Below, in pieces: positions 61,696-64,000 of a stretch of 64,000 bases of DNA. The notes under the pieces are model-generated. The model was not told the DNA's origin, searched no databases, and was given only the letters and a program-made list of their open reading frames with translations. The DNA is from Apostichopus japonicus (Eukaryota; Echinodermata; Holothuroidea; Aspidochirotida; Stichopodidae). The stretch spans positions 21,555,984 to 21,619,983 of the forward strand of contig NC_092564.1 of NCBI RefSeq assembly GCF_037975245.1, given 5' to 3'. The position numbers were made by a program, and so were the translations under genes. Each line of letters opens with the position of its first letter. The stretch's first letter is position 1.

Positions 61696-64000
61696 CGGAC
61701 CAAATTCATATTTGGTTTACCGGAGTACCGCTTACCCTTTGTTTTCGATGCAGGTCAAAGGTCATTTGGGGTCACCAGGGGTCACCAGGGGTCAAATTGT
61801 AAAAATCTCGTAAACACGATATCTCAGGTGGGTAATGTCGGACCACCTTCATATTTGGTTTGCCGGAGTACCGCCTACCCTTTGTTTTCGACGCAAGTCA
61901 AAGGTCATTTGGGGTCATCAGGGGTCACCAGGGGTCAAATTGTAAAAATCTCGTAAACACGATATCTCAGGTGGGTAATGTCGGACCAAATTCATATTTG
62001 GTTTACCGGAGTACCGCTTACCCTTTGTTTTCGATGCAGGTCAAAGGTCATTTGGGGTCACCAGGGGTCAAATTGTAAAAATCTCGTAAACACGATATCT
62101 CAGGTGGGTAATGTCGGACCAACTTCATATTTGGTTTGCCGGAGTACCGCTTACCCTTTGTTTTCGATGCAGGTCAAAGGTCATTTGGGGTCACCAGGGG
62201 TCAAATTGTAAAAATCTCGTAAACACGATATCTCAGGTGGGTAATGTCGGACCAACTTCATATTTGGTTAGCCGGAGTACCGCTTACCCTTTGTTTTCGA
62301 TGCAGGTCAAACGTCATTTGGGGTCACCGGGGTCAAATTATGAAAATCTCGTAAACACGATATCTCAGGTGGGTAATGTCGGACCAACTTCATATTTGGT
62401 TAGCCGGAATACCGCCTACCCTTTGTTTTCGATACAGGTCAAAGGTCATTTGGGGTCACCGGGGTCAAATTATAAAAATCTCGTAAACACGATATGTCAG
62501 GTGGGTAATGTCGGACCAACTTCATATTTGGTTAGCCGGAGTACCGCCTACCCTTTGTTTTCGATACAGGTCAAAGGTCATTTGGGGTCACCAGGGGTCA
62601 CCAGGGGTCAAATTGTAAAAATCTCGTAAACACGATATCTCAGGTGGGTAATGTCGGACCAAATTCATATTTGGTTTACCGGAGTACCGCTTACCCTTTG
62701 TTTTCGATGCAGGTCAAAGGTCATTTGTTGTCACCGGGGTCAAATTATAAAAATCTCGTAAACACGATATCTCAGGTGGGTAATGTCGGACCAACTTCAT
62801 ATTTGGTTAGCCGGAGTACCGCCTACCCTTTGTTTTCGATACAGGTCAAAGGTCATTTGGGGTCACCAGGGGTCACCAGGGGTCACCAGGGGTCAAATTG
62901 TAAAAATCTCGTAAACACGATATCTCAGGTGGGTAATGTCGGACCAAATTCATATTTGGTTTGCCGGAGTACCGCCTACCCTTTGTTTTCGATACAGGTC
63001 AAAGGTCATTTCGGGTCACCGGGGTCAAATTATAAAAATCTCGTAAATACGATATGTCAGGTGGGTAATGTCGGACCAACTTCATATTTGGTTAGCCGGA
63101 GTACCGCCTACCCTTTGTTTTCGATACAGGTCAAAGGTCATTTGGGGTCACCAGGGGTCACCAGGGGTCACCAGGGGTCAAATTTTAAAAATCTCGTAAA
63201 CACGATATCTCAGGTGGGTAATGTCGGACCAAATTCATATTTGGTTTTCCGGAGTACCGCTTACCCTTTGTTTTCGATGCAGGTCAAAGGTCATTTGGGG
63301 TCACCGGGGTCAAATTATGAAAATCTCGTAAACACGATATCTCAGGTGGGTAATGTCGGACCAACTTCATATTTGGTTAGCCGGAGTACCGCCTACCCTT
63401 TGTTTTCGATACAGGTCAAAGGTCATTTGGGGTCACCAGGGGTCAAATTATAAAAATCTCGTAAACACGATATGTCAGGTGGGTAATGTCAGACCAACTT
63501 CATATTTGGTTAGCCGGAGTACCGCCTACCCTTTGTTTTCGATACAGGTCAAAGGTCATTTGGGGTCACCAGGGGTCACCAGGGGTCAAATTTTAAAAAT
63601 CTCGTAAACACGATATCTCAGGTGGGTAATGTCGGACCAAATTCATATTTGGTTTAACGGAGTACCGCCTACCCTTTGTTTTCGATACAGGTCAAAGGTC
63701 ATTTGTGGTCACCGGGGTCAAATTATAAAAATCTCGTAAATACGATATGTCAGGTGGGTAATGTCGGACCAACTTCATATTTGGTTAGCCGGAGTACCGC
63801 CTACCCTTTGTTTTCGATACAGGTCAAAGGTCATTTGGGGTCACCAGGGGTCACCAGGGGTCACCAGGGGTCACCAGGGGTCAAATTGTAAAAATCTCGT
63901 AAACACGATATCTCAGGTGGGTAATGTCGGACCAAATTCATATTTGGTTTGCCGGAGTACCGCTTACCCTTTGTTTTCGATACAGGTCAAAGGTCATTTG
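61417..64000 (+). repeat. Large domain II repeat, partial, cut by window end
   Basis: Fourth large repeat. It starts with the 26-bp-deleted monomer and a five-unit run. It follows the same series to about 62,600, then resembles 16,828-18,4xx (CATTTGTTGTCACC, CATTTCGGGTCACC, AGACCAACTTC, TTTAACGGAG) instead of the ACCGCACACC series, so it joins two different domain II series. Confidence 0.7.

Larger units (their letters stand above)
1..64000 (+). repeat. Satellite DNA array, 132-bp monomer, window-wide
   Basis: Every part of the window is made of head-to-tail copies of one monomer. The motif CGGACCAAMTTCATA recurs every 132 bp (at 1, 133, 265, 397) or at 132 plus 1 plus multiples of 10 bp. 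All copies I read lie in the same orientation and I found no inverted segment, inserted transposon or unique DNA. Length varies through the number of internal GGTCACCAGG units, a 1-bp loss in the A5 run (131-bp monomers, for example 397-527), and 25- or 26-bp deletions. Two recurring base-level families are seen: one with AACTTCATATTTGGTTAGCC, one with AAATTCATATTTGGTTTNCC. Both edges of the window are mid-array. This is tandem satellite DNA by structure; chromosomal location (centromeric, subtelomeric, interstitial) is not shown. Confidence 0.98.
37641..64000 (+). repeat. Array domain II, second copy, expanded
   Basis: This is the longest continuous block of domain II. It begins with the same CGGACCCAATTC monomer as at 16,560. 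It contains four 26-bp-deleted phase-marker monomers (42,490; 47,706; 55,318; 61,417), dividing it into large repeats of 5,216, 7,612 and 6,099 bp, plus the 1.87-kb and 988-bp tandem duplications. It runs off the right edge of the window. Confidence 0.8.

Noticed and set aside
1-64000. Telomeric repeat or variant-telomere array
   Set aside because: No TTAGGG, TTTAGGG or TCAGGG runs occur; GGGTCA units have a 10-bp rather than 6-bp period.
1-64000. Transposable element or retroelement remnants (terminal repeats, target duplications, reverse transcriptase motifs)
   Set aside because: All sequence is accounted for by the monomer; I saw no non-satellite insert, no inverted terminal repeats and no conserved enzyme motif in the frames.
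1-64000. Ribosomal RNA spacer or tRNA/5S cluster
   Set aside because: No recognisable rRNA, 5S or tRNA sequence lies between monomers, and the array has no gene-length unit.
1-64000. Assigning a species or a named satellite family
   Set aside because: I do not recognise this monomer with certainty. A search of the 132-bp unit against repeat libraries and genome assemblies would decide it.

Overview
The whole 64 kb window is one uninterrupted, single-orientation satellite DNA array. I see no conventional gene, RNA gene, transposon, CRISPR array or unique sequence anywhere in it, and it starts and ends inside a monomer, so the array continues on both sides. The basic monomer is 132 bp. It carries an optional internal 10-bp minisatellite (unit GGTCACCAGG) present in 0 to 13 copies, giving monomers of 132, 133, 143, 153, 163 bp and up to 263 bp. 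At about 144.5 bp per monomer (11 monomers in the first 1,590 bp) the window holds roughly 440 monomers. An array this long, with nested higher-order repeats (HORs), points to a eukaryotic nuclear genome. I cannot name the organism. CpG is not depleted (7 CpG in the 132-bp monomer, observed/expected about 1.06 by hand count).

Layout: two flavours of array alternate. Domain I (1-16,559 and 27,925-37,640) is marked by monomers with long 10-bp runs capped by ACAATCGG, each followed by a monomer with a 25-bp deletion. Domain II (16,560-27,924 and 37,641-64,000) is mostly 132-bp and 153-bp monomers, with a different 26-bp-deleted monomer as phase marker. Structure is nested: 10-bp unit, then 132-263 bp monomer, then HOR units and tandem duplications of 854, 988, 1,590, 1,848, 1,855, 1,870, 2,082, 2,950 and 5,216-7,612 bp, then a segmental duplication of about 24 kb (3,868-27,924 against 29,209-53,785) with shared private mutations.

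The many long forward reading frames (up to 711 codons, 22,284-24,419) are best explained by monomer lengths divisible by three. The recurrent variants in that frame are mostly amino-acid changing, and stops and frameshifts are common, so I do not call them genes.

The most interesting content is regulatory-looking. Each full monomer carries AGGTCAAAGGTCA, a perfect DR1 nuclear-receptor element, followed by DR4 and DR3 spacings of GGGTCA. In one monomer class a TATAAAAA follows directly. The 10-bp runs extend the DR4 series, place a half-site about every helical turn, form canonical G-quadruplex motifs and partly match the CTCF consensus. Whether any of this binds protein or is transcribed cannot be decided from sequence.
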